Shown in pieces: positions 61,265 through 64,000 of a DNA stretch of 64,000 nucleotides (within the stretch, counting starts at the first letter, position 1; each line of letters opens with the position of its first letter). The stretch comes from an uncultured Lachnoclostridium sp. GTDB lineage: Bacteria > Bacillota > Clostridia > Lachnospirales > Lachnospiraceae. A program made the position numbers and the translations under genes. The stretch spans positions 62,001-126,000 of the forward strand of contig CAMMSL010000003.1 of NCBI GenBank assembly GCA_946499505.1, written 5' to 3'. The notes beneath the pieces are model-generated. The model was not told the DNA's origin, searched no databases, and was given only the letters and a program-made list of their open reading frames with translations.

Positions 61265-62483
61265 GATGATCAAGATTTTTTCAAAAAGGATCAATCGTGT
61301 CGTGCTTGCAGTGACTTTGTTCATTGCGGTCATTTCAAGCTGCTTTGCCATCGGGAGTCTCAGATATACGGATGAAGAGGGAGAAAGTCATACGGGAATC
61401 GCGGCAGGGCGGCTTCTGGCAGCGGATATAAACCAGTGGCAGGGGGAGCTGACATCGGATAAAATATATGAGGTTATAAGTGATTACAAAGAATTGTCAG
61501 CAAAATATCCGGATGGAATACCTGATACGGAATATGGAAAATCAGAACAGTCGTATTGGGATGTTAAGAATTTTGTAATCAATATACTGACGCCTGATTC
61601 GGAATGGAATGAAGACGTCCTGTATCAGCTGACAGATGAACAGATGCAGGACATTTATACGATATACAAGGATAACATGGGAAAATTGGAGGAAGAGTAC
61701 GGCACGACGCCCGAAAAGAAAGACTTTCTGGATAGTATTTATGAAAAAATAAAACTGCCGCTTACCTTTAAAGCAAAGGATTCGTGGGATACGATGACAA
61801 TGTACGTACAGACCTATGCGATCCTGCTTGCGGTGGTAATAGGCTTTCTGGCGGCAGGCATTTTTTCAGCAGAATTCCGACCGGGAGCGGAAGATGTCTT
61901 TCTTGCCTCCAGATACGGAAGATCGAAAGCGGTGAGAAATAAGATTGCTGCGGGAATTCTTATGGCTACAATCGTCTACTGGACCGGCATGGCGCTGCTG
62001 TCGCTTATCTCATTTGCGGCCATGGGGACAAGCAGATTTTTTACGCCATATCAGATCAGCGACCCCTACAGTATATATGTGATGACATATGGAGAATATT
62101 ATCTGCTCATATTAGCGGGCGGATATATTGCCTCCCTGTTTGGCGCGGCTCTGACCATGCTGGTGACGGTAAAGATGCACACGCCGAATCTGGCGGTCTG
62201 TATTCCCTTTATCCTGCAGTGCATGATGCCGTTTATTGCCCGGGCATTGTCGTCATTTGATGCATTTTTCAATCTGATGCCGACTATGTTGACAAATGTT
62301 TTGAATACTGTAAGAGTGCCGATTCTTGTTCAGATCGGACCTTTTGTGTTCCGGCTGATCCCGTTTCTGCTGGTTCTGTACAGTGTGCTGTTCGTCGGGC
62401 TGCTTCCGCTGATATACAGGAGTTACAGCCGGTATGGGATCAAGAAAAGATATGGAAGCAGACAAAATATGAATACAAGATAA
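61251..62483 (+). CDS. ABC-2 type permease
   Basis: 410 residues. One N-terminal helix (about 13-33), an external domain of roughly 140 residues, then six helices (about 180-390) and a basic tail. ATG at 61251 is within the ATPase gene; a longer frame from 61176 would read far into it and lacks a ribosome site. It completes an ECF sigma, membrane protein, ATPase, permease operon. Export of a lipid, peptide or drug is the usual role for this type. The substrate is unknown. Confidence 0.86.
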   Translation: MLKYEMIKIFSKRINRVVLAVTLFIAVISSCFAIGSLRYTDEEGESHTGIAAGRLLAADINQWQGELTSDKIYEVISDYKELSAKYPDGIPDTEYGKSEQSYWDVKNFVINILTPDSEWNEDVLYQLTDEQMQDIYTIYKDNMGKLEEEYGTTPEKKDFLDSIYEKIKLPLTFKAKDSWDTMTMYVQTYAILLAVVIGFLAAGIFSAEFRPGAEDVFLASRYGRSKAVRNKIAAGILMATIVYWTGMALLSLISFAAMGTSRFFTPYQISDPYSIYVMTYGEYYLLILAGGYIASLFGAALTMLVTVKMHTPNLAVCIPFILQCMMPFIARALSSFDAFFNLMPTMLTNVLNTVRVPILVQIGPFVFRLIPFLLVLYSVLFVGLLPLIYRSYSRYGIKKRYGSRQNMNTR

Positions 62484-62484
62484 T

Positions 62485-62535
62485 ACGTAAAATAACGTAA
62501 AATAGATTGATGTACGTAAAAACACGTGATATAAT
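62485..62535 (+). promoter_or_regulatory. hicAB promoter with three ACGTAAAA operator repeats
   Basis: Promoter TTGATG (62507), 17-bp spacer and perfect TATAAT (62530). ACGTAAAA occurs at 62485, 62495 and 62514; the last is inside the spacer. The first two are 10 bp apart and the third 19 bp further, near helical phase, as expected for a self-repressing antitoxin. Confidence 0.75.
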
Positions 62536-62566
62536 ATAGGCATGATAAGGAAAGGAGATACAAAAG

Positions 62567-62755
62567 ATGCCAATGACTCCGAAAGAGATGATAAAACATC
62601 TCAAGAAAAACGGGTTTGAAGAAGTTAGTCAGAATGGTTCACACTTGAAATTAAAAAACCCGGCAACAGGAAGAACGGTAATCGTTCCTTATCACTCCAA
62701 AGCCATGAAAAAAGGGCTGGAGCAGGCAATACTTAAACAGGCAGGGCTGAAATAA
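62567..62755 (+). CDS. hicA: HicA-type mRNA interferase toxin
   Basis: 62 residues in the dsRNA-binding-like HicA fold: MTPKEMIKHLKKNGFEEVS, catalytic His26 in NGSHLKLKN, and VIVPYHSKAMKKGLEQ. Cleaves mRNA independently of ribosomes and is neutralised by HicB. The ribosome site is AAAGGAG. The antitoxin gene follows after 32 bases. An intact catalytic His suggests an active toxin. Confidence 0.93.
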   Translation: MPMTPKEMIKHLKKNGFEEVSQNGSHLKLKNPATGRTVIVPYHSKAMKKGLEQAILKQAGLK

Positions 62756-62787
62756 GCCCTGCGCCTGAAAAGACGGAGGTATCGCGT

Positions 62788-63186
62788 ATGAATAAATTGT
62801 TTTATCCTGCATTATTTCACAAGGCAGAAGAAGGCGGGTTTTGGGTATCATTTCCAGATTTCCCGGAATGCCTTACAGAGGGAGACGATATGTCACAGGC
62901 TTATGAGATGGCAGTTGAGGCATTAGGGCTTGCCTTGGTAAGCAGAAAAGAGGAAAAAGAGGTGATTCCTGTTCCCACAGAGATTGACAAACTGACTCCG
63001 GAAGACGGGACGTTGGTAATTGTAGAGTTTGATTTGTTGGAGTATCAGAAGAAACATAATTCAAGGGCAGTAAAAAAGACTCTCAGCATTCCGGAATGGC
63101 TGAATGAAGAAGCAATGGCGATGGGGGTGAATTTTTCACAGGTGCTTCAGGAAGCTTTGATAAATAAGCTGAATATCGGCAGATAA
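62788..63186 (+). CDS. hicB: HicB-family antitoxin
   Basis: 132 residues. The N-terminal partial RNase-H-like domain (EEGGFWVSFPDFPECLTEGDDM) binds HicA; the C-terminus (TLSIPEWLNEEAMAMG, then FSQVLQEAL) reads as a ribbon-helix-helix or short HTH DNA-binding segment. It would bind the ACGTAAAA repeats upstream of hicA. AGACGGAGG precedes the start. Confidence 0.92.
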   Translation: MNKLFYPALFHKAEEGGFWVSFPDFPECLTEGDDMSQAYEMAVEALGLALVSRKEEKEVIPVPTEIDKLTPEDGTLVIVEFDLLEYQKKHNSRAVKKTLSIPEWLNEEAMAMGVNFSQVLQEALINKLNIGR

Positions 63187-63277
63187 CAAAATAATGGAGT
63201 ATACAGGGGATAAGCACTATATAGAGAAAAACTAAGGAATTGTTTTAAGTTTCTTTAGAGAATAAATATAGAATGAA

Positions 63278-63301
63278 AGCGTCAGTATTTCTGCTGGCGC
63301 T
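63278..63301 (+). terminator. Probable terminator after hicAB
   Basis: AGCGTCAG pairs with CTGGCGCT (one G-U) around an eight-base loop, followed by TAAATTTT. The flanking intergenic sequence up to 63404 shows no gene. Confidence 0.6.
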
Positions 63302-63404
63302 TAAATTTTCTCGTAATCCTATATATTGTGTGCTAAAATACGATTAGTAGATAATGTGGTGTTATCTGGAATGGGCATGAAGAAATAGAGGGGGATTTCA
63401 TGTT

Positions 63405-64000
63405 ATGGATGAAAATGAAAAATACGAAATGATCAGGTGTCCATATTGCCAAAAAGACGTGACACACATTGAGGGAACAGACTATATATGCCCTTACTGC
63501 GGAAAGTCTTTGAAAGATCAGCCAGAAAAAGAATCAAAACTGCAGAAAGTAAAGCAGTATATTCTCAGGAACAAAGTATTAGTGGCTATTACAGCCTGCC
63601 TTGTTATTATTATACTAGGGATGAGTGGTGCTGTATCATCTGCTGTAAATGAACAAGAGCTGATGTCAGATCAACTGCTGGAGCAGACAGAACAATATGA
63701 AGATTTACAAAGCAAGTCTGATATTTTGTCTGCCCAGTATGACGATTTGACCGACGCTTATGACACTTTACAGGCTGAAATTGCAAACTATCAGGATCAG
63801 CAGGAAACGATAGATACTCTGAATACTCAGCTTACTGAGTTGCGAGAAAAGTGTGATACTCTTTCAGCAGAAAATGAGGAGCTAAAATCACAAGTATCAT
63901 CTTTACAGACTAAAGCATCAAGTACATCTTCATCATCAAGCAGCAGTACGAGTAGTTCCAGCTTAAGTAATGATTCAGGTGGAGGAATGGTGTGGTTGTC
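63405..64000 (+). CDS. Zinc-ribbon, one-helix, coiled-coil protein (3' end outside window)
   Basis: The frame opens at ATG 63405 (AGAGGGGG upstream) and is still open at the window end, so the gene is truncated. The ~198 visible residues hold a C4 zinc ribbon (CPYCQKD and CPYCGKS, residues about 12-40), one membrane helix (about 65-85), a coiled coil (about 90-170) and a Ser/Thr-rich stretch. It ends SNDSGGGMVWL. A sister ATG at 63400 is out of frame. Such layouts usually carry a small extracytoplasmic domain at the end; which one cannot be seen. Confidence 0.8.
   Translation, partial: MDENEKYEMIRCPYCQKDVTHIEGTDYICPYCGKSLKDQPEKESKLQKVKQYILRNKVLVAITACLVIIILGMSGAVSSAVNEQELMSDQLLEQTEQYEDLQSKSDILSAQYDDLTDAYDTLQAEIANYQDQQETIDTLNTQLTELREKCDTLSAENEELKSQVSSLQTKASSTSSSSSSSTSSSSLSNDSGGGMVWL

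Noticed and set aside
62485..62535. Three ACGTAAAA repeats considered as a CRISPR or phage-type repeat array
   Set aside because: Far too short and irregular in spacing for CRISPR; better explained as a hicAB operator.

Overview
The window looks like a chromosomal segment of a Lachnospiraceae gut anaerobe (Clostridia, Bacillota). The evidence is AGGAGG-type ribosome binding sites, HydE/HydG maturases for [FeFe] hydrogenase, a CIRCE heat-shock element, a MoxR/DUF58/transglutaminase operon, LytTR/GHKL signalling, GPH sugar transport with GH2/GH3/GH78 enzymes, and several small families typical of this group. Base composition is intermediate and fairly even. I saw no rRNA, tRNA, CRISPR array, phage or transposase gene. 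Genus and species are not determined.

Layout. 0-2.4 kb: the end of a wall-anchored 5'-nucleotidase-like protein, pyrE, a 49-residue membrane peptide, a VanZ-like protein and a small membrane protein. 2.4-8.2 kb: an M29-like aminopeptidase, then purE-purM-purN-purD, with an interspersed repeat between purE and purM. 8.2-13.9 kb: DedA, a GT4 glycosyltransferase, a DUF374 acyltransferase-like protein and an OmpR-type two-component system. 13.9-18.9 kb: an AIM24 protein and the MoxR/DUF58/transglutaminase operon, ending in a possible frameshifted tail and a perfect 25-bp hairpin. 19-22 kb (minus): a TM1266-type regulator, hydE and hydG behind a structured attenuator-like leader. 22-32.6 kb: GH2, GH78, a GPH transporter, a domain-reversed membrane GH3 and a four-helix partner. 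32.8-37 kb: LytTR/GHKL, acylphosphatase, proC and trxB. 37-37.8 kb: non-coding DNA made of large inverted repeats. 37.8-40.5 kb (minus): DUF6106, a PucR-like regulator and an orphan MsmK-type ATPase. 40.6-43.6 kb: cyclophilin and CIRCE-controlled htpG. 43.6-48.2 kb: DUF5721 (minus) and a surface O-acylation cluster (SGNH, DUF4358, MBOAT, DHHW). 48.2-53.3 kb: rluF-like gene, ligA, and a DUF1538 membrane protein with a tandem PII-like partner. 53.3-56.7 kb: ClpX-like ATPase and a convergent subtilase. 56.7-64 kb: two more repeat copies, a zinc-ribbon/LEA-like protein, lspA, a HAD phosphatase, an ECF sigma/ABC unit, hicAB with a repeat operator, and a truncated zinc-ribbon/coiled-coil membrane protein.

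How the parts work together. The glycosidase locus reads as external trimming of a glycoside by the anchored GH3, import by the GPH symporter, and cytoplasmic cleavage by GH2 and GH78. The MBOAT cluster should modify an envelope polymer. The least explained signals are the hyd leader RNA, the 281-bp fold-back at 37.46-37.74 kb, the 150-bp repeat family with GTTCAGC/GCTGAAC ends, and the DUF1538/PII-like pair.
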